From the NCBI GenBank assembly GCA_003567615.1, contig PWZC01000385.1:1-16913 (forward strand): a DNA stretch of 16,913 bases. Reading direction: 5' to 3'. Position numbers and translations under genes: made by a program. This DNA is from Gemmatimonadota bacterium. GTDB lineage: Bacteria; Gemmatimonadota; Gemmatimonadetes; Longimicrobiales; Gaopeijiaceae. The notes under the pieces were generated by a model that worked only from the letters and a program-made list of their open reading frames with translations, ran no database searches and was not told where the DNA came from. Within the stretch, counting starts at the first letter, position 1; every line of letters begins with the position of its first letter. Below, piece by piece: positions 1 to 7,840 of this stretch.

Positions 1-425
1 CGATGGGGTTCCCCAGCGACCTCCTGGGCGTTGCGAAGGCCTGCGAGAAATGACGCATCCACCACGAGGGCCGCCGCTTCCCTGTGGTCGGGATGGCGTC
101 CTTCGAGCCAGTGGGTGACCACGACTCTCGGCCGGAATCGGCGGATGAGTGCCGCCACGCGACGGCGCATGGGAAGGACGTTGGCGAGTTCTCCGTCCGG
201 CAGACCGGCGTTCTCCCGGAACCGGGCTCCCAGGACCCGCGCTCCTTCCCGGGCTTCCCGCGCTCGAATCTCCGGAGTCCCCCTGGACCCCGTTTCGCCG
301 GCGGTGAGGTCCAGGATGCCTACCGATTCGCCACGATCCACCGCAGCGGCCAGCGATCCGCCCACCAGAAGTTCAGCGTCATCGGGATGCGCGAAAATGG
401 CGAGGACATCAACGGGATCGATCAT
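1..425 (-). CDS. bshB1: BshB1-like PIG-L/LmbE family deacetylase (N-acetylglucosaminyl-malate deacetylase), 3' end missing
   Basis: This is the first 141 codons of a PIG-L family zinc-dependent N-deacetylase, running off the left edge; the family is usually about 230-240 residues. The start at 425 gives MIDPVDVLAIFAHPDDAEL, with the family motif AHPDD at residues 12-16 (H13 and D16 expected zinc ligands, D15 the general base). The third zinc ligand lies in GRHPDHREA, at H111 or H114. The stretch LTAGETGSRGTPEIRAREA (residues 40-58) matches the BshB1 branch, which deacetylates GlcNAc-malate in bacillithiol synthesis, better than mycothiol MshB or LPS deacetylases. It begins 24 bases after the stop of the exported protein gene upstream, so the two are probably co-transcribed. 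No good Shine-Dalgarno precedes the start. Family membership is firm; the exact substrate is inferred from the motif, because bshA and bshC are not in view. Confidence 0.82.
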   Translation of the reverse strand, partial: MIDPVDVLAIFAHPDDAELLVGGSLAAAVDRGESVGILDLTAGETGSRGTPEIRAREAREGARVLGARFRENAGLPDGELANVLPMRRRVAALIRRFRPRVVVTHWLEGRHPDHREAAALVVDASFLAGLRNAQEVAGEPH

Positions 426-449
426 GGAAGGGAGCCTGGGAGGACCCGA

Positions 450-1205
450 TCAGGGAAGGGACTGGCGCTCTGCGACATACCCGCCTGCCGCATGTTCAAG
501 TCGCAGGACGCGGCTCTCCCCATCGACCCAGAGGTCGCGGGTCTCTCCTCTCCCCTCCAGGCGAAGGTGACGGGCATCCACCGGGGTGCCACCGATCTGG
601 ATCCGGTCCGTCCCCACGACGGACACCTGAAGTTCGTACTGGGAACCTTCCCGGGGAATCAGGACGGGAACACTTCCACCCGATGTCCCCATTCGAGACG
701 AGATGAAGAAGTACTGGTGTGCGACTCCTGTATCCAGCAGGACCGTACCCGGGGTGGCCCGGTACTCCCGCTCCTGCTCCCCACGCTCCGAACGCACGCT
801 GGTCCGGAATCTCCGGTCTCCCAGGGTCACATAGATCTCCTCCTGGAAATGTCCGGAGATCCGGATCTGGTAGGCGGAGACCTCCATGTCCACACCCGTT
901 GCCTGCAGCGCAGGCCTCAGATCGATACGGCCTTCGGGAACCTCCATCTGGATCTCGGCCGTGGCAATGACCTGCGCCTCGGGACCCTCACCGGATCTCC
1001 GGATGGCAAAGGTCTCCGTCCCAACCTCCCGACCGTCCACGTAGAGGGTGAAGGTCCCCTCGTCCACAGTGATGCCCTGGGCCCAGAGGGATGGTGTCGA
1101 TGGAGTCGGGACCAACAGGGCCAGGGTGGCCAGTAGAAGAACGGCGCGGATGGGACCGGACCGGCGGCTGAACCACCGGCAGAGGCGGAGCGACTTCGGT
1201 GACAT
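450..1205 (-). CDS. Exported DUF3108-like protein of unknown function
   Basis: The chosen start gives 251 residues (MSPKSLRL...). An in-frame start 24 codons further upstream (1277) is possible, but 1205 has a GAGGGG ribosome site about 8 bases away and begins directly with a signal peptide. That peptide has arginine-rich residues 6-20, a hydrophobic core (AVLLLATLALLV) and a likely cleavage after LWAQ. The mature part is mostly predicted beta strand and opens with the phrase FTLYVDGREVGTETFAIRR. This 'one-strand, Gly-turn, Gly-x-E' opening is typical of DUF3108/DUF6134-type secreted beta-sandwich proteins. No catalytic motif, membrane segment or lipobox is visible. It precedes the BshB1-like gene by 24 bases on the same strand. 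The protein is probably periplasmic and its function is unknown; the DUF3108 link is by general resemblance only. Confidence 0.75.
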   Translation of the reverse strand: MSPKSLRLCRWFSRRSGPIRAVLLLATLALLVPTPSTPSLWAQGITVDEGTFTLYVDGREVGTETFAIRRSGEGPEAQVIATAEIQMEVPEGRIDLRPALQATGVDMEVSAYQIRISGHFQEEIYVTLGDRRFRTSVRSERGEQEREYRATPGTVLLDTGVAHQYFFISSRMGTSGGSVPVLIPREGSQYELQVSVVGTDRIQIGGTPVDARHLRLEGRGETRDLWVDGESRVLRLEHAAGGYVAERQSLP

Positions 1206-1473
1206 GGAGAACCCCTCGGTTACCGGTGGGTGTTGGGTTCGCGCCTGACCGCGACCTCCGAGGGTTATTCTACTCACTCACGGGGTCGAGCGGTCCCCTG
1301 CGCCTTTTTCCCCGGATCCCGGCCCCCCATGTTCAGGGGGCATCGCCGGGGGACCGGAGCGTATCCCGACCCGGACCGTTCCGGCCCCGGGACACAGGAC
1401 ACCCTGGGACGGACCCGGGTGCGAGTCAACAGATGAGCCAAGCCTCTCCCATCACCAAGCCGGCGCCGACGAC
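1206..1473. other. Divergent intergenic region between the exported-protein gene and the kinase gene
   Basis: These 268 bases separate two divergent transcription units and should hold both promoters. On the minus strand, TAGAAT (plus positions 1267-1272) resembles a -10 box 61 bases before the exported protein's start, but no good -35 box stands before it. A hairpin CCCCC-ATGTTCA-GGGGG lies at 1324-1340, and a nested inverted repeat (TCCCG 1364-1368 with CGGGA 1388-1392, inside it CCGGA 1371-1375 with TCCGG 1380-1384) lies nearer the kinase. Neither is followed by a T run, so they are not terminators. A 14-codon frame from ATG 1433 ends in the TGA that overlaps the kinase GTG start. Confidence 0.4.
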
Positions 1474-4400
1474 GTGATTCCCCGCTCCCTTCTGGTTCCC
1501 ATATGCCTCCTGGCATCGGGTCTGGCCAGCGCCGCCTGGATCGGTGGGGGTGGACCGGCCTGGCTGACAGTGGCCGCCTTCCTGGCGGTGCTCGGTCTGG
1601 TGGCCGTGAGCCGGGGCTGGCCCGGCCCGTCGGGTTTCACAGGGTCCCTGGTTCCCAGCCTGCTCCTGGGAGTGGTGGTCCTCGGCTTTGCGGCCGCCGG
1701 CGACCTGGCGCGGTTCAGTCAGGGGTGGAGTGAGCGTGTCGAACTGTGGGAAGAAGGGGTTCAGCGGCGCCTGTCGGCCGAGTTGGATGGCTTGCTCACC
1801 CGGGCCGAGGCGGCATCCAACGCCGGTGCCCTCCGGTGGCGCGAGGGGGAGCAGCGTGCCCTTCTGGCTCCTGACGTGCTCCGTGAGGACATCCATGCCG
1901 TGATGATCTTCGATGGCCAGGGGCAACTCCGCTCCTGGGTCGGCACCCATCAGGGCCCGGTGCCTGCAGCCGTCCGTTCGGGGCAGGCTCGGTACATGTA
2001 CCGCGAAGGAGCCATCTTCGGCTATCTGTACGTCACCCAGCCCCTCCCGGGAGGGGCTGGCGCGGCGGTGGCCGCCACCCTCCTTCGTGCCGACCTCCCC
2101 CCTGGACTTGACGAGGGTCTCCAGGATTTCACGTCCACATTCCAGCGGTCGCACGGCGCCAGGATCCTGGTGTCCCGGGCCGACCGTGTGGAGGGGCCCG
2201 GCGTGTGGGACCTCCGTTGGGACGATGAGGTGCTCTTCAGCGTCGATCTCGAGCCCCTCTCCGAAGCGGATGCCCTGGGGAGCCGCGCACGGCGGTGGGA
2301 GCGGGCGATGGCGATGGGCATCGGAGTGTCCTGGCTTCTCCTGCTGATGACGACGGTGTCCGTTGGCGGAGCCCGGTTCATCGTCGGGCTGGGCATATTT
2401 CCACTGCTCCTGATCCTTCCCCTTGGGCGCCTCCTGGGCGCACCCCAGCTCTTCTCTCCCGGAGGGGTGCTCCTCCCGGTCCCCATAGAATTGACCCTGG
2501 GCGATGTCCTGGCGTTTACGCTGGCCGGCGTGTTCCTGGTGGGTGCACTCATGCCGACACGTGCGCCGCGCCTTCCCCCCTGGTTTTCCGTCAGCCTCGC
2601 CATGGCGGCACTCCTGGTCTTTCTCTGGGCCATGGGGAGGGGAGCCTCGGCCACCCTTCTGGCCGAGGGGGAGCTGGGCTGGGTCACCTTCGTCTGTGTC
2701 GCGTCCCTGACGTGCGGACTTCTCTTCAATCTCGCCTTCCACTTCAGCGGTTCGGCCCGGCCCCGGGAGGCCCAGCCCGTCCGACTGGTCCTGGCGCTTC
2801 TCGCCGGCTCGCTCCTGACCATGGTTGGGGCGGCTCTGGTCAGGGTTGGCCCCACTGTACCGACGCCCTCTCTCCTTCTCTTCGGAATCCCCCTCCTTCT
2901 CCTCATCACCGGGTTGCCCCGGTGGGAGGATCGTGGGGGGCGGGTCCTGGTGCTGACGGCCTCCCTGGCTCTGGGCGCCGCCACCGTCCTGCCATGGGGT
3001 TGGTCCCTTCGGGTCGAGGGACGAATGGCTCTGGCGGAGGAGCAGATGGAGCGGCTCGGTACGCGACCGGATCCCTTCCTCGAATTCCTCCTCCTCCGGG
3101 CCGGAGAAGAGGCGAGAGCCATGGCGGGAACCGGCCGAAACCCGGTGGAAGCCCTCTACGGGATCTGGACCCGGAGTGGACTCGCCCGGGAGGACGTTCC
3201 GGTCTGGCTCACGGTCTGGACACCGGACGGTCAGGCGCAGGAAGAGCTCCGAATCGGGGTGGAGGGAGATCGTCCGCCCCTCCCCATGGATCTGGTTCAG
3301 GAAGCCGTCGTCGAGGGCGATCTCCGTCTGCGTCGGTTTGACCTCACGGACATGCACTACGTTGCGGTCATCCATCTTTCCAGGGGGGCGTTCATCTCCA
3401 TGGTCGTTCCTCCGAGACGGAGCCTGGCCACGCCGTCACCCCTTGGACCTCTCTTCTCCCCGGCACGGGCCGAGAGGGATCCGCTGGTCCTGATCCCCTT
3501 TCTGCCCGGTGAGCCGGCCTCGGAGGTGGAGGAACTGCGGTGGATCCGAACGGCGGAGGGGTGGCAGGGTGAGCTGGATCTCTTCTATCCCGACGAGGTG
3601 GTGCACGCCCATTACCGCGTGCCCCTCCCCGGCCCTCTCCTGGTCACGGCCCGGGGGACCCTCCTCCTCCTCCTCGTCCTGGGCACGGGAGCCATGGTCT
3701 GGGTCCTGGGTTACCGGACCGGAAGCGACGAACGGTGGTTGTCGGCGCCGCTGGCGGCGTGGTTCACAAGCTTCCGGGGGCGGGTCACCCTCACCCTCTT
3801 CGCCTTCTTCCTCATCCCCACCCTGGGTTTCGGGGCTCTGGCGTGGCAGACGCTGTCCGCAGCGGCGGGACGGACCGCAGAGACGCTGGCGGAGCGAGCC
3901 GCCGAAGAGGCGGCCGGATGGTTCGGGGAAGTGGGAGGGGCCATGGATGTCCTGGCCCGGCGTGCCGGCTCCGACCTCCTCCTCTACGATCGGGGTGAGC
4001 TGGTGCGAGGCTCCGTCCCCGAACTGGTGGATCTGGGCCTGTATCAGGGGTGGCTACCCGCCGATATCCACGGGCGGATGGTGGCTGGTGAGGAGCTGGT
4101 GACCTCAACCCGGGCCACCCTTGGGGGGGTGGAGTATGTGGTGGCGTTCCGCCGGATCGAAGGAGGGCAGGTTCTCGGTGCACCGGCTCCCCTGCAGGCC
4201 GGAGCCATGGCGCTCAGGCAGCGGGATGTAGCCGATCTCATCGCCTTCGCCGGTGTGGCCGGCGCAGGACTGTCCATCCTTCTCTCGCTGCTGGTGGGTC
4301 GAGCCCTGACGCGTCCGATCCAGACGCTGCAGGTGGCTTCGGAGCGGGTCGGGGCCGGGAACATGGGGGTGCACCTTCCCGAGGATCGACAGGACGAGTT

Positions 4401-5529
4401 CGGCGCGGTATTCGGAGCTTTCAACCGCATGGTAGATCGACTGGGAAGTACGCGCCGAGCCCTGATCCGGAGTTCCCGGCGAACCCGCGCCATCATGGAG
4501 GAGGTGGCCACGGGTGTGCTGGCCCTGGATCCCCAGGGAAGGGTCATCCTGGCCAACCCCCGGGCAGAGGAGCTCCTGGGCGTGTCACCGGAGCGAGGAG
4601 AGCCGCTCCCTCGCACCCCTCACCCCGATGATCTGCGGACGGCGCTGGCCCAGTGGGTGGAGGCGTATATCCGGGATGAGGTTCCGGCGGCCACCATGGA
4701 GTTTCAGGCGGGTGAGCGGCGGATCCGCGCCCGGGCCCGTCGGGTGAGCCGGCGAGGGCCGCCTGGCGGGACCGTACTGAGCCTGGAGGATGTGACCGAT
4801 GAGCTTCGGACCGAACGCATCCTGGCCTGGGGCGAGATGGCCCGCCAGGTCGCCCACGAAGTGAAGAATCCCCTCACACCCATCAAGCTGGGCGTACAGC
4901 ACGTCCGCAGGGCCTGGGTGGATGGACGCCCGGATTTCGACGAGATCCTGGAACGGAATGTGGAGACGATTCTAGCGGAAATCGACCGGTTGGCCGGCAT
5001 CGCCGCCGGGTTCAGTCGATTCGGGGCGCCGGAGGAACCGGCCTCGCAGCCGCTGACGGCGGTGGATGCGGCGACGGTGGTGGGAGAGGTCATCGGGCTG
5101 TATCGAGCCGGCGAAGGTCCGGTGAGTGTGGAGTTCGAGTCGCCACCTTCGCTGCCCCTGGTCCGGGCTCGGCCGGGGGAGCTGAAGGAAGTCCTCCTGA
5201 ACCTCCTGGAGAATGCCCGGGCGGCTCTCCCCTCCGGAGGGCTGGTGCGGGTTTCCGTCACTCCCTCCGACGACGAAGCGGGCGGTGTGGAGATCCATGT
5301 CCGGGACAATGGAGTCGGGATCCCACCCGAACTCCTCCCCCGGATCTTCGAGCCCCACTTCTCCACCCGCTCGGGCGGTGGAGGGCTGGGACTGGCCATC
5401 GTTCGACGATTGGTGGAATCCTGGGGCGGGACCGTGCGGGCCGAAAGCCTCGAGGGAGCCGGGACCGCGATGATCGTCTGCGTTCCGCCCTGGGAGAACG
5501 GAGTCCACACCGATGGGAATGGGGGATGA
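1474..5529 (+). CDS. Large multi-sensor membrane histidine kinase, NtrY-like C-terminal half
   Basis: This is a 1351-residue kinase. Residues 4-75 hold about three membrane helices, and 76-278 a probable extracytoplasmic sensor. A hydrophobic bundle of about six to eight helices spans 279-508. A second sensor region covers 512-722 with a helix at 724-745; a third sensor region lies between helices at about 770-795 and 921-943. HAMP follows (943-995), then a PAS-like domain (about 1006-1100), HisKA with phospho-acceptor H1128 in AHEVKNPLTPIKLG, and HATPase_c: N box N1243/N1247, G1 DNGVGIP from D1278, FEPHFST, and G2 GGGLGL around 1302-1306. All kinase motifs are intact. From residue 770 onward the order matches NtrY (usually about 750 residues); the first 770 residues are extra. 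The GTG start has no clear Shine-Dalgarno, but protein begins directly with a membrane helix. No response regulator lies nearby. The downstream gene overlaps by four bases (ATGA). The signal sensed is unknown. Confidence 0.9.
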   Translation: MIPRSLLVPICLLASGLASAAWIGGGGPAWLTVAAFLAVLGLVAVSRGWPGPSGFTGSLVPSLLLGVVVLGFAAAGDLARFSQGWSERVELWEEGVQRRLSAELDGLLTRAEAASNAGALRWREGEQRALLAPDVLREDIHAVMIFDGQGQLRSWVGTHQGPVPAAVRSGQARYMYREGAIFGYLYVTQPLPGGAGAAVAATLLRADLPPGLDEGLQDFTSTFQRSHGARILVSRADRVEGPGVWDLRWDDEVLFSVDLEPLSEADALGSRARRWERAMAMGIGVSWLLLLMTTVSVGGARFIVGLGIFPLLLILPLGRLLGAPQLFSPGGVLLPVPIELTLGDVLAFTLAGVFLVGALMPTRAPRLPPWFSVSLAMAALLVFLWAMGRGASATLLAEGELGWVTFVCVASLTCGLLFNLAFHFSGSARPREAQPVRLVLALLAGSLLTMVGAALVRVGPTVPTPSLLLFGIPLLLLITGLPRWEDRGGRVLVLTASLALGAATVLPWGWSLRVEGRMALAEEQMERLGTRPDPFLEFLLLRAGEEARAMAGTGRNPVEALYGIWTRSGLAREDVPVWLTVWTPDGQAQEELRIGVEGDRPPLPMDLVQEAVVEGDLRLRRFDLTDMHYVAVIHLSRGAFISMVVPPRRSLATPSPLGPLFSPARAERDPLVLIPFLPGEPASEVEELRWIRTAEGWQGELDLFYPDEVVHAHYRVPLPGPLLVTARGTLLLLLVLGTGAMVWVLGYRTGSDERWLSAPLAAWFTSFRGRVTLTLFAFFLIPTLGFGALAWQTLSAAAGRTAETLAERAAEEAAGWFGEVGGAMDVLARRAGSDLLLYDRGELVRGSVPELVDLGLYQGWLPADIHGRMVAGEELVTSTRATLGGVEYVVAFRRIEGGQVLGAPAPLQAGAMALRQRDVADLIAFAGVAGAGLSILLSLLVGRALTRPIQTLQVASERVGAGNMGVHLPEDRQDEFGAVFGAFNRMVDRLGSTRRALIRSSRRTRAIMEEVATGVLALDPQGRVILANPRAEELLGVSPERGEPLPRTPHPDDLRTALAQWVEAYIRDEVPAATMEFQAGERRIRARARRVSRRGPPGGTVLSLEDVTDELRTERILAWGEMARQVAHEVKNPLTPIKLGVQHVRRAWVDGRPDFDEILERNVETILAEIDRLAGIAAGFSRFGAPEEPASQPLTAVDAATVVGEVIGLYRAGEGPVSVEFESPPSLPLVRARPGELKEVLLNLLENARAALPSGGLVRVSVTPSDDEAGGVEIHVRDNGVGIPPELLPRIFEPHFSTRSGGGGLGLAIVRRLVESWGGTVRAESLEGAGTAMIVCVPPWENGVHTDGNGG

Positions 5530-6236
5530 CGGGGCACCGCCATGGGCCTAGCTTTGCGGGGTGGTTCGGCCCCTCCTTCCAGGAATCCGGCATGGCATCG
5601 ATCAAATCTTCCGGCACTCACAGGCAGATCCAGATCACCGATCCGGAAGGTGCCTCCTCCCGGATGGTTTCCCTTGATGAAGTCCTGATCTGGCTGGAAG
5701 CGCATAGCGGTGCCATGGCGGCTCGGTGGCTCCTGGAGCTCAGGTCCCGAAGCCGTGACCTGGACCCGGAGGATGAGCGTCTGCTGGGAGAGTTCCTGGC
5801 CCTCCTGATCCGTCTCCTCCCGGAATGCCTCGGAGCTTACCGGCAGCAAGGCCTCCCGCTCCTTCACCAGGCGGCCGAACTCTACGGACACCTGGCGGCG
5901 CTGAGGGGGCTGGCGGCAGGAGAGGGTGTGGAGGAGATCCAGATTCTTCGGGAAGTCCTGCTCCGCTTCCTCTTTCGGGACCCGCCCGGTCAGGGCCGGG
6001 CCCGGGGCCTGGGGCTTCGGGAGTTGCTGCACCTCTCCAGGCTCGCGGATCAGTTGGTGACCCACACGAGTGTGGGGCATACCGACACGCTCTTCTTCAA
6101 GCTCTTCCAGGGGCACGGTGTTCCCAACTCCACTTCGGAGCAAACCCGCGCCGAGGTTCGGGATCAGTTGGACGAGATCCGCCGGGAGCTGGATGGACTC
6201 CGGGCATTGGACGTCGACCCGGGGGAGGAGAGATGA
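5526..6236 (+). CDS. Helical RsbRD_N-like (RsbR N-terminal domain-like) protein
   Basis: The protein has 236 residues, is soluble and almost wholly helical. Residues about 48-150 (opening with VSLDEVLIWLEAHSGAMAARW) resemble the RsbRD N-terminal domain (PF14361): a Leu-rich helix ending in Arg-Trp, a run of leucines, then LRGLAAGEGVEEIQILREVL, which fits the 'RA..G....E...LR..L' signature. In stressosome proteins this domain precedes a STAS domain; here there is no STAS, and the C-terminal tail (205-236) looks like a charged coiled coil. The start at 5526 overlaps the kinase stop (ATGA), suggesting translational coupling. ATG 5592 (MASIKSSG) is a serious alternative: an AGGA sits 7 bases ahead of it and the intervening 22 residues look unconserved. 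The stop overlaps the next start by four bases. A signalling or scaffold role with the kinase is inference; the family match is by eye. Confidence 0.6.
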   Translation: MTGHRHGPSFAGWFGPSFQESGMASIKSSGTHRQIQITDPEGASSRMVSLDEVLIWLEAHSGAMAARWLLELRSRSRDLDPEDERLLGEFLALLIRLLPECLGAYRQQGLPLLHQAAELYGHLAALRGLAAGEGVEEIQILREVLLRFLFRDPPGQGRARGLGLRELLHLSRLADQLVTHTSVGHTDTLFFKLFQGHGVPNSTSEQTRAEVRDQLDEIRRELDGLRALDVDPGEER

Positions 6237-7789
6237 GCGACACCGAGGCGCGGGAAGGAGATGTCGTCCGCCGTGGAAGCGCTGCCGCGCCCCCTGCCCT
6301 GGAGTCTTCCGTGGGCGACATGGATCCCGAGGCGTTCCGGCGGTGGGGCAGGGAGGTGGTGGACTGGGTTGCCGAGTACATGGCCACCAGGGAGAATCTC
6401 CCCGTTCTCTCACGGAGTCGGCCCGGTGACCTCAGGTCGCAGCTCCCCGAAGATCCGCCTGAGGAGGGGGAGGATCCATCCCTCTGGCTGCAGGACTTCC
6501 AGGACATGATCCTCCCGGGGGTGACCCACTGGAATCACCCGGGCTTCCTGGCCTATTTCGCCATCAGCGGATCCGGCCCCGGGGTTCTGGGCGAGATGCT
6601 GACCGCAGCCCTCAATGTGAATGGGATGCTCTGGAGGACCTCGCCCGCCGCCACGGAGCTGGAGGAGCATGTGGTGGGGTGGCTGGCTCGACTGCTGGGA
6701 CTCCCCGACTCCCTCTTCGGGGTGATCCAGGATACGGCGTCCTCCTCGTCGTTCGCGGCTCTGGCCGCAGCCCGGCACCAGGCCTTTCCGCAGGTCCGGG
6801 CCCATGGACTCACCGGCTCTGCACCCGGGCGTGTGTATGCCTCGGCCGAGGCCCACTCTTCCATCGAAAAGGCCGTGATCGCCCTGGGGCTGGGCCAGGC
6901 GGGGCTGACCCGGATTCCCACGGACGCAGACTTCCGGATGCGCCCCGAGGCACTCCAGCGAGCCATGGCGGAGGATGTGGAGAGGGGGATCCAGCCCGTC
7001 GCCGTGGTGGCGACGCTGGGAACGACCTCCACCACTTCCGTGGATCCCCTGGCCGAACTCCTACCTATCGCCCGGCGCCACGGGGCCTGGGTCCATGTCG
7101 ATGCCGCCTACGGGGGCGCTGCGGCGGCTCTCCCCGCGTTCCGACCTCACTTCAAGGGATGGGAAGAGGCCGATTCCATCGTGGTGAACCCGCACAAGTG
7201 GCTCTTCACGCCGGTGGATTGCTCTGTGCTTTTCACCCGCAGGCGGGAGGTCCTTCGTGAATCCCTCTCCCTGGTTCCAGAGTACCTTCGGACCCGGGAA
7301 GAGGACGAAACCACCCAGCTCATGGATTACGGACTCCCGCTCGGACGGAGATTCCGTGCCCTCAAGTTGTGGTTCGTCCTCCGCCACTTCGGAGTCCGTG
7401 GGATCCGGGAGCGGATCGCCCACCACATCGAGCTGGGTCAGCGCTTCGCCGGCCTCGTCGACGCTGCGCCCGATTGGATCCGGGTAGCCGCCGTCCCCTT
7501 CTCCACCGTGGTGTTTCGATGGGCGCCCCATGACTCGGACCGGGACGGGCCCGGACTTGACGACGACAACCGTCGGATCATGGATGCAGTCAATGCCCGG
7601 GGCCAGGTGTTTCTCTCCCATACGCGGCTGGGAGAGCGGACCTGCCTTCGCATGTCGGTGGGAAATCTGGAGACCCGTTGGAGCCACCTCGAGACCTGCT
7701 GGACCCAGCTCGTCGAAGAAGCGGGACGGCTCCCACGGGAGCGGGCCGGAATCCCAGGTGCTGCCGCCGTTTCCCCCGAAGCCTCCTGA
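6233..7789 (+). CDS. PLP-dependent aromatic-L-amino-acid decarboxylase family protein (group II)
   Basis: This is a 518-residue fold-type I PLP enzyme, likely turning an aromatic L-amino acid into its amine plus CO2 in the cytoplasm. The start at 6233 has a GGGGGAGGAG ribosome site and overlaps the previous stop (ATGA). Conserved elements are THWNHPGFLAYF, LWRTSPAATELE, GVIQDTASSSSFAALAAAR, EAHSSIEKA (H208, expected to stack on PLP), HVDAAYGG (D290, pyridine nitrogen) and NPHKW with Schiff-base K322. PLGRRFRALKLWFVLR is nearly the same as in animal DOPA decarboxylase. Y351 in LVPEYL aligns with the catalytic-loop tyrosine that marks true decarboxylases; phenylalanine there marks aldehyde synthases. 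About 35 N-terminal residues are probably disordered. The substrate (Tyr, Phe, Trp or Dopa) cannot be read from sequence. It is the last gene of the kinase block. Confidence 0.92.
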   Translation: MSDTEAREGDVVRRGSAAAPPALESSVGDMDPEAFRRWGREVVDWVAEYMATRENLPVLSRSRPGDLRSQLPEDPPEEGEDPSLWLQDFQDMILPGVTHWNHPGFLAYFAISGSGPGVLGEMLTAALNVNGMLWRTSPAATELEEHVVGWLARLLGLPDSLFGVIQDTASSSSFAALAAARHQAFPQVRAHGLTGSAPGRVYASAEAHSSIEKAVIALGLGQAGLTRIPTDADFRMRPEALQRAMAEDVERGIQPVAVVATLGTTSTTSVDPLAELLPIARRHGAWVHVDAAYGGAAAALPAFRPHFKGWEEADSIVVNPHKWLFTPVDCSVLFTRRREVLRESLSLVPEYLRTREEDETTQLMDYGLPLGRRFRALKLWFVLRHFGVRGIRERIAHHIELGQRFAGLVDAAPDWIRVAAVPFSTVVFRWAPHDSDRDGPGLDDDNRRIMDAVNARGQVFLSHTRLGERTCLRMSVGNLETRWSHLETCWTQLVEEAGRLPRERAGIPGAAAVSPEAS

Positions 7790-7840
7790 GGTCGCTGGGA
7801 CCGCCTGAGGTCTCGGGGGGATCCGGTCGGTCCTGCTTCT
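7790..7840. other. Short convergent intergenic region with weak inverted repeats
   Basis: Only 51 bases lie between the stops of the decarboxylase and pntB. The nine-base sequence CCTGAGGTC occurs twice, at 7785-7793 (containing the decarboxylase stop) and 7804-7812. GAGGTCT (7807-7813) can pair with AGACCTC (7843-7849), and GGACCG (7798-7803) with CGGTCC (7828-7833). Neither has a T run, so a Rho-independent terminator is not convincing on either strand. Confidence 0.3.

Noticed and set aside
1324..1392. Hairpins in the divergent region considered as terminators
   Set aside because: Neither has a T run on either strand, and nothing upstream needs termination there.
1426..3375. 649-codon open frame on the minus strand opposite the kinase gene
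   Set aside because: It is antisense to a clear kinase coding region and consists of low-complexity Gly/Pro/Arg/Glu/His text with no domain; such mirror frames are expected in GC-rich genes.
4704..6413. 569-codon minus-strand open frame across the kinase end and the RsbRD-like gene
   Set aside because: Antisense shadow of two real genes; composition is Arg/Pro/Ser-rich and shows no recognisable motif.
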